Shown here in pieces: positions 44,553 to 52,799 of a stretch of 64,000 bases of DNA. The notes below the pieces were generated by a model that had not been told where the DNA came from, searched no databases, and saw nothing but the letters and a program-made list of their open reading frames with translations. The stretch comes from Rhodoplanes tepidamans (GTDB lineage Bacteria > Pseudomonadota > Alphaproteobacteria > Rhizobiales > Xanthobacteraceae), in assembly GCF_030813915.1 (NCBI RefSeq), contig NZ_JAUSUJ010000001.1:62001-126000 (forward strand), read 5' to 3'. The first letter of the stretch is position 1. Every line of letters begins with the position of its first letter. The position numbers and the translations under genes were made by a program.

Positions 44553-45497
44553 CTACGACCCGGCGGGCGTCGGGCTCGACAGGCCGGGCCGGCCGACCCG
44601 GGTGCGCCACGGGGCGTCGCCGAAGCGCTCCACCAGGAAGTCGATGAACACCCGCACCTTGAGCATGCGGTGCCGGCCCTGCGGGTAGACGGCCGACACC
44701 GGCACCGGCTCGACCATGTGGTGCTGGGTGAGGAGCGGCACCAGCTCGCCCCGCCGCACCGCGTTCCCGACCAGCAGATCGCTCAGATGCACCAGCCCGG
44801 CGCCGCTGACCGCGAGCCGGAGCGCCGCTTCGGCGTCGTCCACCACCAGCCGTCCGCGCGCCTCGAAGGTGCGGATCTCGTTGCCGGCGCGGAACGGCCA
44901 GTGGTTGATGGAGGGCACCGAGCTCAGCACGATGCAGTCGTGATTGTCGAGCTCGTCCGGCGTCTGCGGGATGCCGCGCCGCTCCAGGTAGCGGGGCGCC
45001 GCGTAGATGCCGCGCTCGGTCGAGGCGAAGCGCCGCGCCACCAGCGACCGGTCGGCGATCGGCCCGATGCAGATCGCCACGTCGGCGTTCTCCACCAGGT
45101 TGTCGACCCGGTCCGTCACCGTGATCTCGATCTCGATCTCGGGATGGCGGGCCAGGAAGTCGGGCAGGGCGGCGGCGAGCTCGTGCAGCATGAAGGCGCT
45201 GCCGGTGTTGAGCCGCAGCTTGCCGCGCGGGGTCGTGCTCGCCCGCGCCACCTCGGTCTCGGCGTCCTCGATGGCGCTGAGGATGTCGCGGGCCCGCACC
45301 AGATAGGTCTCGCCCTCGGGCGTCAGCGCCAGCCGCCGCGTTGTGCGGTGCAGCAGCCGGACCCCCAGCCGGTCCTCCAGGCGGGACACCAGCTTGGACA
45401 CGGCCGAGGGGGTGAGGCCCAGATCCTCGGCCGCCGCCGAGAAGCTGCCGCGCTGGATCACCTGCACGAAAGCCCGCATGTCGGTGACCTGGTCCAT
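44553..45497 (-). CDS. LysR family transcriptional regulator
   Basis: 314 aa. The winged HTH is at ~5-62 (FSAAAEDLGLTPSAVSKLVS, then RLEDRLGVRLLHRTTRRLAL), followed by a LysR substrate-binding domain (~90-295) with RFLEV-like folds: PRGKLRLNTGSAF and GLVHLSDLLVGNAVRRGEL. It most resembles the DhcR/PecT-like broad group that acts on divergent neighbours. The divergent gene at 45616 is only 60 aa, so the target is unclear. Confidence 0.88.
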   Translation of the reverse strand: MDQVTDMRAFVQVIQRGSFSAAAEDLGLTPSAVSKLVSRLEDRLGVRLLHRTTRRLALTPEGETYLVRARDILSAIEDAETEVARASTTPRGKLRLNTGSAFMLHELAAALPDFLARHPEIEIEITVTDRVDNLVENADVAICIGPIADRSLVARRFASTERGIYAAPRYLERRGIPQTPDELDNHDCIVLSSVPSINHWPFRAGNEIRTFEARGRLVVDDAEAALRLAVSGAGLVHLSDLLVGNAVRRGELVPLLTQHHMVEPVPVSAVYPQGRHRMLKVRVFIDFLVERFGDAPWRTRVGRPGLSSPTPAGS

Positions 45498-45615
45498 CAG
45501 GCGGGCTCCCTCACTCGGTCCTGGAATTCCAAGGTCGTTTTCTCGCGGAAGTGATTATGTTTGGCGGGTTTTCGAATACATGGAGAGCCAACGTCACAGT
45601 GAAGAGCACGATCCG

Positions 45616-45798
45616 ATGACCCTCTACGAGCTTCGTGGCGACGCCTCCCTCCTGGAGGATGGCGCCCGTCCGTCCGAGACCCTGACCAGCCGGTTCCTTC
45701 GGCTGATCGACCGTCTCGGCGGTGCACACTACGACACGATTGCAGCGCGAAAGAATCCGCAGCCGATCCGCACCTGGACCCCCACCGGCTGGCACTGA
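45616..45798 (+). CDS. Small orphan protein (60 aa)
   Basis: 60 aa from ATG 45616 (GAAGAG 9 nt upstream); ATG 45580 in frame would add MESQRHSEEHDP. Sequence: MTLYELRGDASLLEDGARPS, then a helix TLTSRFLRLIDRLG and a polar end TWTPTGWH. No recognised family. Divergent from the LysR gene and closed by a good terminator, which supports expression. Confidence 0.6.
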   Translation: MTLYELRGDASLLEDGARPSETLTSRFLRLIDRLGGAHYDTIAARKNPQPIRTWTPTGWH

Positions 45799-46108
45799 CC
45801 CGCCGCCGGATCCGACCGGCCGTTCCGCTCCGGACGCTGCCCCGCTCCGGAGGCCGGACCGGCCGCCCAAGAGGCCCGGCGGGCTCGCCCGTCGGGCCTT
45901 TTTGCTGCCCTGAAGGAAGTGACTCTCGATTCATTATCGCGACGCAACATTGCGCGGTCGCGCATCGGGACGGGTTTTCATTGCGGGGAGAGAGGCTTGC
46001 GCGAAATTCGATCCGTCGCGTCCAAGATGCGTTTCCGGGGTGGCCGATTATCAGCCGCTCGTTCCCGAATATCATACCCGTCGTGGTCATTCGATTGGGA
46101 GAACCACC
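45799..46108. other. Intergenic stretch with terminator and leader
   Basis: 310 bases without a gene I can support. The first third holds the terminator at 45873-45903. The rest is A+T-richer than average (CGATTCATTATCGCG near 45928) and probably holds the promoter and 5' leader of the next small gene. Confidence 0.5.
45873..45903 (+). terminator. Intrinsic terminator
   Basis: GGCCCGGCGGG (45873-45883), loop CTCG, CCCGTCGGGCC (45888-45898), then TTTTT. Stem of 11 bp with one G-T pair. Confidence 0.85.
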
Positions 46109-46327
46109 ATGCATCCCCGCCATCCACTCTCGCATGCCGCGGCTCAGGGCCTGCTGCCCCGGGCCCAGTCGGGCCGGCCGGTCGGTCTCGCGACGCTGGC
46201 CAAGGCGGGGTACTGCGCGGCCGGGGAGTTCTTCCGCGAGTCGTTCCGCGCCGCCCAGTTCGCGCCGTCGCCGCAGCGGGTGCGGCAGAAGCTGGCGCCG
46301 CCCCGGATTCTCGGCCGGTCCATCTAG
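46109..46327 (+). CDS. Small orphan protein (72 aa)
   Basis: 72-aa basic protein with GGGAG upstream of ATG 46109. Sequence starts MHPRHPLSHAAAQGLLPRAQ and contains an amphipathic helix (AGEFFRESFRAAQF) with a basic C-terminus (RVRQKLAPPRILGRSI). No family recognised. The third isolated small gene in 2 kb; together with 44318 and 45616 it may belong to a lineage-specific set. It lies 134 nt before rnpB. Confidence 0.55.
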   Translation: MHPRHPLSHAAAQGLLPRAQSGRPVGLATLAKAGYCAAGEFFRESFRAAQFAPSPQRVRQKLAPPRILGRSI

Positions 46328-46460
46328 GGCGCGTCCTCCGTTCCCCGCGAAGGTGACCTCCGACTTCGCGGGACGGACGTGCTTCGGACACTGGCCGCAC
46401 TGCCGGTGTGGGGAGGTGGGGCCTTGACGTCGCAGCCTCGCCTCCCCATTCCTGGTCCGT

Positions 46461-46879
46461 CAGTCGGCCGGACGGCCGTCCCGGCGAGCACCGAAAGGTG
46501 GCCGGGGAGGAAAGTCCGGGCTCCATGGACATACGGTGCCGGATAAGGTCCGGCGGGGGCGACCCCAGGGACAGTGCCACAGAGAACAGACCGCCTGCGG
46601 CCGCGTTGCGTTCTGGCCGTCGGCAAGGGTGAAACGGTGCGGTAAGAGCGCACCGCGCGTCCGGCAACGGAAGCGGCACGGCAAACCCCACCGGGAGCAA
46701 AACCGAATAGGGACGGCGCGCAGGCTCGCCTCGCAAGGGGCGCGCCTGCGGATCGATGTCTGGATCCAGCCGTCCGGGTAGGTCGCTCGAGGCGCCGGGC
46801 AACCGGCGTCCCAGAGGAATGGCCGTCGCGCGGCGGGGCGACCCGCCGCCCTACAGAACCCGGCTTACAGGCCGGCTGA
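46461..46879 (+). ncRNA. rnpB: RNase P RNA, bacterial class A
   Basis: Catalytic RNA of RNase P, which matures tRNA 5' ends. Conserved blocks are in order: GAGGAAAGTCCGGGCTCC (46516 region), CACAGAGAACAGACCGCC (CR-II/III), GGGTGAAACGGTGCGGTAAG, the A-rich CAAACCCCACCGGGAGCAA, CCGAATAGGG, then AGAGGAATGGCCGTC and the closing ACAGAACCCGGCTTACAGGC. The 5' CGGCCGG pairs with the 3' CCGGCTG, setting the ends. Length ~419 nt fits alphaproteobacterial type A. On the plus strand. Confidence 0.95.
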
Positions 46880-46885
46880 TCGTTT

Positions 46886-46916
46886 GGGGCCCGGGCGGGA
46901 AACCGTTCCGGGCCCC
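46886..46916 (+). terminator. Hairpin downstream of rnpB
   Basis: 9-bp perfect stem GGGGCCCGG / CCGGGCCCC with a 13-nt loop, followed by GCCCGTTTCG. Ends rnpB transcription or sets its precursor end. Confidence 0.65.
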
Positions 46917-46962
46917 GCCCGTTTCGAGGGCGGTCTGCTGGGGAAGGAAGCCCGGGTCACTG

Positions 46963-47163
46963 TCAGGCGACGGCGACGCGTGGGGGCGGGCCGGAGGGCA
47001 GGCGGTCGAGCCGGCCGGGCAATTCGGCCATGATCCGGCGGCGCTCCTCCGGCGACAGGTCGGACCAGTCGGCGATCTCGGCCAGCGTCCGCCCGCAGCC
47101 GACGCACAGGTTCGTCGCCCGATCGACGCTGCACACCTTGATGCACGGGGTCTCGATCGACAT
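46963..47163 (-). CDS. DUF1289 family small Cys-rich protein
   Basis: 66 aa. The family pattern is clear: [20 protein letters not shown], then [20 protein letters not shown]. Four cysteines (C-x3-C ... C-x2-C) would bind a metal, probably Zn or an Fe-S cluster. GGGAGGAGG lies ahead of ATG 47163. Function unproven. A 12-bp tandem repeat starts about 23 nt upstream. Confidence 0.85.
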   Translation of the reverse strand: MSIETPCIKVCSVDRATNLCVGCGRTLAEIADWSDLSPEERRRIMAELPGRLDRLPSGPPPRVAVA

Positions 47164-47185
47164 CGCCTCCTCCCGAGCCTGCACC

Positions 47186-47256
47186 GGATCCTGGTCCCGG
47201 GATCCCGCGCCGGATCCCGCGCCGGATCCCGCGCTGGATCCTGTGCCGGATCTTGC
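47186..47256. repeat. 12-bp tandem repeats
   Basis: About five to six imperfect units of CGGATCCCGCGC in the divergent gap between the DUF1289 and DUF1236 genes; each carries a BamHI-like GGATCC or close variant. Central units are identical and outer ones diverged, so copy number may vary between strains. Confidence 0.75.
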
Positions 47257-47303
47257 AACGCAGCATAGACGATCCGGCCGGCGGAGTCCGCCCGTCCGCA
47301 GCG

Positions 47304-47328
47304 GGAACGCGGGCCCGGTCTTCACGTT
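47304..47328 (+). promoter_or_regulatory. EcfG-type stress promoter
   Basis: GGAAC (47304-47308), 16-nt spacer, CGTT (47325-47328), 34 nt before the DUF1236 ATG. Exact match to the GGAAC-N16-CGTT consensus of the alphaproteobacterial general stress sigma factor. Confidence 0.75.
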
Positions 47329-47362
47329 CACCCCGCAGTCGTATCGACAGAGGAGGCAGACG

Positions 47363-47764
47363 ATGCGGACGAAGGTTCTTCTCGGAGCGCTGGCTCTCGT
47401 GGTCGCGGCGCCGCCGCTGGCCTCGGCCCAGAACGATCCGGTGAGCGGTGCGGCGGTCGGGGCCGAGCGCGGCGGCACCACGGGCGGCCCGGTCGGGGCG
47501 ATCGTGGGCGGGGCGGCCGGCGCGGTCGGCGGCGCCGCCAACATGGTGCTGGGCCCGCCGCCGGCGGAGGTGCGCACCTATGTGATGCGCGAGCGCGTCC
47601 CCTCGGTCGCCGTGGAGGAGCGCGTCGTCGTCGGCCAGCCGCTGCCGCCGCGCGTGAGGCTGCACACCGTGCGGGGCCACGATTCCTACGCCTACGCGGT
47701 CGTCAACGAGCGCCGCGTGGTGGTCGACCCGCGCACCCGCCGGGTCATCGAGATCTACGAGTAA
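47363..47764 (+). CDS. DUF1236 family secreted protein
   Basis: 133-aa exported protein. Signal peptide [20 protein letters not shown]; a Gly/Ala-rich stretch ([20 protein letters not shown]); then a C-terminal DUF1236-like domain (~75-133) with [10 protein letters not shown] and [17 protein letters not shown] 47363 has AGGAGG 7 nt upstream. A perfect EcfG-type promoter 34 nt upstream indicates general stress control, common for this Hyphomicrobiales family. Standalone gene. Confidence 0.85.
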   Translation: MRTKVLLGALALVVAAPPLASAQNDPVSGAAVGAERGGTTGGPVGAIVGGAAGAVGGAANMVLGPPPAEVRTYVMRERVPSVAVEERVVVGQPLPPRVRLHTVRGHDSYAYAVVNERRVVVDPRTRRVIEIYE

Positions 47765-47791
47765 TCTGTCGCGGACGCGCGGCGCGGTCTC

Positions 47792-47967
47792 ACCTCTCCC
47801 CGCCGCGCGGGGAGAGGTCGGACTTTGCGCCGGCAGGCGCGAAGTCCGGGTGAGGGGGCGTTTCGTGGAACGGCGGCGCCCGCTCGGTGGATAGGGCGGC
47901 GCCCCCTCATCCGACTCGCCGCGGCGCGGCGCGGCGAGCCACCTTCTCCCCGCCAGCGGGGAGAAGG
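47792..47967. repeat. Dispersed repeat D, two hairpins in opposite array
   Basis: ACCTCTCCCCGC / GCGGGGAGAGGT (47792-47818) and CCTTCTCCCCGC / GCGGGGAGAAGG (47942-47967) are hairpins bounding a longer imperfect palindrome; between them GTGAGGGGGCG and CGCCCCCTCAT face each other. Non-coding. It occupies the convergent gap between the DUF1236 and dctP genes and may act as terminator. Confidence 0.65.
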
Positions 47968-47994
47968 AAGCGCCGCCAGCGGGCGGCGCTGGCG

Positions 47995-48975
47995 TCACAT
48001 CTTCTTATAAGACTCGATCACCGCGGCGCCGTCCGGGCCGGCCTTCTTCAGCCAGTCGGCGGTGAGCTGGTCGCCGATCTTGGTCAGCCCGGCCTTCAGC
48101 TCGGGGCTCGGCGGCAGCACCTTCATCTTGTTGGCCTTGAGCTGCTCCAGGTACCAGGTGGCCTTCTCCTCGGCCATCTTCCAGCCGCGCTCCTCGGCGA
48201 CCGCGGCGGCCTTCAGCACCGCCTCCTGGGTCGGCTTGTCGAGCGCCGCGAAGGCGGCCTTGTTGACGAAGGTGAGGTTCTTCGGAATCCAGGCCTGGGT
48301 GTCGTAATAGTGGGTCATGGTCTCCCAGGCCTTGCTGTCGTAGCCGGTCGAGCCCGAGGTCATGAACGAGTTGACGACGCCGGTCGCCAGCGCCTGCGGC
48401 AGCTCGGCCGCCTGGATCGTCACCGGCTGGGCACCGACCAGCTCGGCGATGCGGGCCGTGCCGACATTGTAGGCCCGCCACTTCAGGCCCTTCATGTCCT
48501 CGACCTTGTCGATGTCCTTCTTGGCGTAGATGCCCTGCGGGCCCCACGGCACGGCGAACAGGAGCTTGAGCCCCTGGCGGTCGAGCCGCTGCTCGACGGC
48601 CGCCCGGCTCGCCTTCCACAGCTTCAGCGACTCCGGATAGCTTGTCGCCAGGAACGGGATCACGTCGATGCCGAAGATCGGGTCGTCGTTCTCGTGGATC
48701 GAGATCAGCACCTCGCCGGCCTGCGCCTGGCCGGTCTGCACGGCGCGCTTGATCTCCGGCGCCTTGAACAGCGAGGCGCTGGCGTGGACGGCGATCTGCA
48801 GCTTGCCGCCGGTGGCGTCGCCGACGTCCTTGGCGAAGGCCATCAGGTTGACGGTGTGCGGATTGTCGAGCGGATAGGCGGCCGGCAGATTCCACTTGGT
48901 CTGCGCGGCGGCCGGCCCCGAGACGAGGACGGCGGCACCGGCCGCGAAGGCGAGCGTCGCGAGCGAGCGGATCAT
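47995..48975 (-). CDS. dctP: TRAP transporter substrate-binding protein DctP
   Basis: 326-aa periplasmic receptor. A signal peptide (MIRSLATLAFAAGAAVLVSG, cut after AAA) is followed by the DctP fold with KWRAYNVGTARIAELVGAQP, which includes the conserved R binding the carboxylate, and VNSFMTSGSTGYDSKAWE. TRAP receptors bind C4-dicarboxylates, other organic acids or ectoine-like compounds; the ligand is not predictable here. Third gene of dctQ-dctM-dctP, 23 nt after dctM. Confidence 0.9.
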   Translation of the reverse strand: MIRSLATLAFAAGAAVLVSGPAAAQTKWNLPAAYPLDNPHTVNLMAFAKDVGDATGGKLQIAVHASASLFKAPEIKRAVQTGQAQAGEVLISIHENDDPIFGIDVIPFLATSYPESLKLWKASRAAVEQRLDRQGLKLLFAVPWGPQGIYAKKDIDKVEDMKGLKWRAYNVGTARIAELVGAQPVTIQAAELPQALATGVVNSFMTSGSTGYDSKAWETMTHYYDTQAWIPKNLTFVNKAAFAALDKPTQEAVLKAAAVAEERGWKMAEEKATWYLEQLKANKMKVLPPSPELKAGLTKIGDQLTADWLKKAGPDGAAVIESYKKM

Positions 48976-48998
48976 GAAGTCTCCTCCGTTGAAATCGA

Positions 48999-50306
48999 TC
49001 AGTTCGAGAAAGCGAGCTGCGGGACGACCATCACGATCTGCGGGAAGACCGTGATGATCGCGACCGCGGCGACGAGAAGCAGGAAGAACGGCAGGGCGGC
49101 CCAGGCGACCGTGTTGGAATCCTTGCCGCTCATGGTCTGCAGGACGAACAGGTTGAAGCCGACCGGCGGCGACACTTGCGCCATCTCCACCACCAGCACG
49201 ACGAAGATGCCGAACCACACCGGATCGAAGCCGGCCTGGCGCACCATCGGGATCACCACCGAGGTGGTGAGCACGATCATCGAGATGCCGTCGATCATGG
49301 TGCCGAGCACCATGTACATCACGGTCAGCGCGGCGATCAGGGCGTAGGGGCTGAGCGCCAGCGCCTGCACCCACTCGGCGAGCGCCGTCGGAATGCCCGT
49401 GTAGGCGAGCGCCGTCGACAGATACGAGGCGCCGGCCAGGATCAGCATGATCATGCAGGTGACGCGGGTCGCCCCCATCACGCTGGTCCAGAACAGCTCC
49501 CGGGTCAGCGCGCCGTGCCACCAGGCGATGGCGAGCGAGCCGAGCACGCCCCACGCGGCGCACTCCGTCGCCGTCGCCCAGCCGAGAATCAGAGACAGGA
49601 AGACCAGCAGGATCAGCAGGGCGACCGGGATCAGCTTGGCCGATTCCTGGATCCTCGCCCGCCACGTCATCGGCGGATCGGCCGGCGGCGTCTTCGCCGG
49701 ATTGAGCAGCGACCAGACGATCAGGTAGCCCGAGTACAGCACCATCACCAGAAGGCCGGGCAGGAAGCCGGCGAGGAAGACCTGGATGATCGAGACGTTG
49801 GCGGTCGCCGCGTAGACCACCATCATGATCGACGGCGGGATCAGGAGGCCGAGCGTGCCGGCGCCGGCGAGCGAGCCGAGGCTCACCATCTCGTCGTAGC
49901 CGCGGCGCTTGAGCTCGGGCAGCGCGATCTTGGCGACCGTCGCACAGGTCGCGGTCGAGGAGCCCGACACGGCGCCGAAGATGCCGCAGGCCAGCACGTT
50001 GACGTGCATCAGCCGGCCCGGCAGCCAGTTGAGCCACGGCGCCAGCCCGCGGAACATCTCCTCCGAGAGCCTGGTGCGGAACAGGATCTCGCCCATCCAG
50101 ATGAACAGCGGCAGCGCGGCGAGCGTCCACGACGCCGAGTTGCCCCAGATGGTGGTGGCGAGCACGCTGCCGGCCGGAATGTGACCGCCGACGAACTGCA
50201 TGCCGACGAAGCCGCAGGCCATCAGCGTGATGGCGATCCACACGCCGCCGGCGAGCAGCACCGCGAGCAGGAGCAGCAGCAGGGCCGCGATTTCCAGGAG
50301 CTCCAT
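48999..50306 (-). CDS. dctM: TRAP transporter large permease DctM
   Basis: 435-aa membrane protein with ~12 hydrophobic helices. DctM motifs include FGAVSGSSTATCATVAKIAL and GAGTLGLLIPPSIMMVVYA, then the second half ending QVSPPVGFNLFVLQTMSGKD. It carries the substrate and Na+ translocation path of the secondary transporter. The start at ATG 50306 is 10 nt after the dctQ stop. Confidence 0.92.
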   Translation of the reverse strand: MELLEIAALLLLLLAVLLAGGVWIAITLMACGFVGMQFVGGHIPAGSVLATTIWGNSASWTLAALPLFIWMGEILFRTRLSEEMFRGLAPWLNWLPGRLMHVNVLACGIFGAVSGSSTATCATVAKIALPELKRRGYDEMVSLGSLAGAGTLGLLIPPSIMMVVYAATANVSIIQVFLAGFLPGLLVMVLYSGYLIVWSLLNPAKTPPADPPMTWRARIQESAKLIPVALLILLVFLSLILGWATATECAAWGVLGSLAIAWWHGALTRELFWTSVMGATRVTCMIMLILAGASYLSTALAYTGIPTALAEWVQALALSPYALIAALTVMYMVLGTMIDGISMIVLTTSVVIPMVRQAGFDPVWFGIFVVLVVEMAQVSPPVGFNLFVLQTMSGKDSNTVAWAALPFFLLLVAAVAIITVFPQIVMVVPQLAFSN

Positions 50307-50316
50307 GACGGTCGCC

Positions 50317-50862
50317 TCAGACGCCGCTCTGGATCGCCTGCTCGACGACCTCCTCGGCGGACTTCGGCCGGGGCTTCTCGTGGCGGTTCGCTCCGCCGGT
50401 CGCCATCCACACGAGCTCGTCGACGAAGGCGACCGCGAGGATCACCAGGCCCGACGTGAAGCCGAGCTGCGGGATCCACAGCGGGATCGCGACCACCCCC
50501 TGGGTCATGTCGCCGAACAGCCAGGAGTACCAGGTCATCACCACGGCGTTGTACGCGAAGAAGCCGACGAAGCCGCAGCCGACCACCAGGGCGCCGATCT
50601 CGAACACCCGCCGGATGCGATCCGGAAACCGGTCGATCAGGAGACCGACCCGGATCAGCTCGCCGGACCTGAACGTGTGGGCGAGGCCGAGGAACGCCAT
50701 CGCGGCCATGCACCACGACACGAAGTCGTCGCCGGCCGGGATGTTGAGGCCGAGCGGCCGCCCGGCCGACAGCAGCATCATCAGCACGAAGATGAGGACC
50801 AGGAAGCCGCCGGCGAGCCAGCCGGCCAGGAGATAGAGCGTGTCGAGCGCGGTTCGGATCAT
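50317..50862 (-). CDS. dctQ: TRAP transporter small permease DctQ
   Basis: 181-aa small membrane subunit with four helices (first at ~5-35, LYLLAGWLAGGFLVLIFVLM) and a cytoplasmic C-terminal end rich in charged residues (KPRPKSAEEVVEQAIQ). The DctQ-type motif FRSGELIRVGLLIDRF is present. First gene of the TRAP operon, with the promoter presumably in 50863-51245. Confidence 0.9.
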   Translation of the reverse strand: MIRTALDTLYLLAGWLAGGFLVLIFVLMMLLSAGRPLGLNIPAGDDFVSWCMAAMAFLGLAHTFRSGELIRVGLLIDRFPDRIRRVFEIGALVVGCGFVGFFAYNAVVMTWYSWLFGDMTQGVVAIPLWIPQLGFTSGLVILAVAFVDELVWMATGGANRHEKPRPKSAEEVVEQAIQSGV

Positions 50863-51245
50863 GACGGAGTCTGAATCCCGGCGGGGTTGTGGCGGCGAGA
50901 GCCCTCATCCTGGTCTGGGCCGGGCCGTCCATGCAAGGGCCGGCGACGGCGCAGGGCGAGGGCCCGCGAGGTGTTTCGCAGCCGCACAGTCAAGCAAGAG
51001 TCGCGCCAGGGATGGTGTCTTTCCACCTCTCGCCGCATGTGGGGAGGCGGATCGACCGGCGTCGACGTCCGGCCTCCGTGTCCCGGACGCGGCGTAGCGC
51101 GAAGCGGTGCGGCGCGAGCCGGGCCCCAGACGTGCGGGGGGCGGCGTCCGGCCGGTTCGATCCGCGGGCCGGTCGCTCGTGGCCAGGGCCCCGGATGCGG
51201 TGCATCGGGCCTGCGGCCTGACGCACCGTGTCCGGGGCACGCGGC
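50863..51245. other. Gene-free stretch upstream of TRAP operon
   Basis: 383 bases between dctQ and the SGNH hydrolase gene, both on the minus strand. No supportable gene, terminator hairpin or known repeat. It should contain the TRAP promoter, but no clear -35/-10 pair stands out in this G+C-rich sequence. Confidence 0.5.
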
Positions 51246-52619
51246 CTACTTCGCTGCGGCCCTCCTGCCCTTCGCCGGCCCGAACAGGCCGAGGTCGATG
51301 GCGTGGCCCATGGCGTGATAGCCGCTGCGGTTCGGGTGCAGCCGGTCGCCCTTGCCGCCCGTGGTGCTGTCGGGGACGAACTCCTCCTTCAGCCCGCCGC
51401 TCGTCGGGTCGAGGGTGGCGGCGTCGAAGTCGACCACGGCGTCGAACACGCCCGGCCTGCGGATGTGGTCGTTGAGGTCGCGGCGCTTCTCGTCCTGCTC
51501 GACGAAGCCGTGCGCCGGGCTGCTGCTGCCGAGCGCCGAGACCACGGTGGCGCCGATCAGCTTGATGTCGGGCCGCTCGCGGCGCAGCCGCGCCAGCACC
51601 TCGTCCATCGCGCTCCGCACCGTCTCGAGGCTGGCATTGCCGTTGCGGCTGAAGTCGTTGGTGCCCTCGAGCCAGATCAGGGCGCGCACGCCGGAGAGCG
51701 CCAGCACGTCGCGGTCGATGCGGCTCCTGGCGCTGGGACCGCCCGGGAACGGCTTGTGCGGGCCGTACTCGGCCGGGCCGGCGATCTGGTTGCCGCCGAT
51801 GCCGGCGTTCACCACGGCGACGCGGTTGCCGTGCACGGCCTTCAGGCGGCGCGACAGCACGTCGGGCCAGCGGTCGTCGCCGTTCATGGTCGAGGCGGTG
51901 CCGTCGGTGATCGAGTCGCCGAAGGCGACGACCGCGAAGGCGCCGGCCGGCGCCCGCATCTCGACGGCGTCGAGGAAGAACCAGGACGAGGTGCCGTAGG
52001 GGAACGCCGCCTCGCCCTCCTCGTGGCCGCGGGCGCCGCTGCCGGGCGGCGACACGTAGGAGGTCTGCAGCGCCTTGGCGTGCCACGTCATCGGGCCGCT
52101 CTCGCCGACGACGTGGAAGCTCACCGCGAGCTTGCGGCCGGCGAGCAGCCGGTCGTCGGGGCGCTTCACGAAGGCGAGCCGCACCGGGTCGCTCCACACC
52201 GACTCCCCGGGCGGGATGGTGACGCTCGCCTTGCGGCCGAACGTCACCGGCCGGTTGCTGCCCTTCACCAGGGCCGGGCCGCCGAGCTGGAGCCCGGCAT
52301 GGACGCCGTCGAGGGTGAGCGGCTTCGTCCCGAACGCGTTGGAGAAGCGCAGCCGCGCCTCGCGGCCCCAGATGTCCGGCCGCACCACCATCCGCAGGGT
52401 CTGGTCGCGCGCCCCGGCCGCTTCGGACGGGAAGGCGTAGCGCTGGTCGGGCTGGGCCGAGGGATTGCCGACCGGGTAGGGGCCCTGGACCGAGCCGACC
52501 CAGCTCGCCACCCAGTGGCTCTTCTTCGGGGCGGCGGCGGCGGGGTCGGGCGGGAGGAGGGTGACGAGAGCGAGGGCGGCGACGAGGAGCGAGGCGATCA
52601 GGCCGGCGCGCCTGGGCAT
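51246..52619 (-). CDS. Secreted SGNH/GDSL hydrolase
   Basis: 457-aa exported esterase/lipase-like enzyme. Signal peptide ~1-29 (LIASLLVAALALVTLLPP, cut after AAA). An N-terminal beta domain (~30-225, WVASWVGSVQGPYPVG) precedes the SGNH core: block I AFGDSITDG (catalytic Ser, ~235), block II with Gly in NAGIGGNQI, block III LEGTNDFS (Asn) and block V DRLHPNRSGY (Asp/His). This two-domain architecture fits secreted carbohydrate-ester or polymer-side-chain deacetylases. Not linked to an operon. Confidence 0.87.
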   Translation of the reverse strand: MPRRAGLIASLLVAALALVTLLPPDPAAAAPKKSHWVASWVGSVQGPYPVGNPSAQPDQRYAFPSEAAGARDQTLRMVVRPDIWGREARLRFSNAFGTKPLTLDGVHAGLQLGGPALVKGSNRPVTFGRKASVTIPPGESVWSDPVRLAFVKRPDDRLLAGRKLAVSFHVVGESGPMTWHAKALQTSYVSPPGSGARGHEEGEAAFPYGTSSWFFLDAVEMRAPAGAFAVVAFGDSITDGTASTMNGDDRWPDVLSRRLKAVHGNRVAVVNAGIGGNQIAGPAEYGPHKPFPGGPSARSRIDRDVLALSGVRALIWLEGTNDFSRNGNASLETVRSAMDEVLARLRRERPDIKLIGATVVSALGSSSPAHGFVEQDEKRRDLNDHIRRPGVFDAVVDFDAATLDPTSGGLKEEFVPDSTTGGKGDRLHPNRSGYHAMGHAIDLGLFGPAKGRRAAAK

Positions 52620-52799
52620 GGCAATGTCCTCTTGCAGTGTTCTTCTCGGTCCGGACGGCCCGGACGGGCCCGACTATAGGGGACCGGCCGGCGGCGATAT
52701 CGGGGCGCCCGGGTCGCAATTCGAAATTTTTCCTTAACGGTCCGCAAACCATAGTCGCCCGGAGAATGCCCCGGAGAACGCCCGGAGAGGACCGCCGCC

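Noticed and set aside
47186-47256. Tandem repeats as a CRISPR array
   Set aside because: 12-bp units without spacers and no cas genes nearby.
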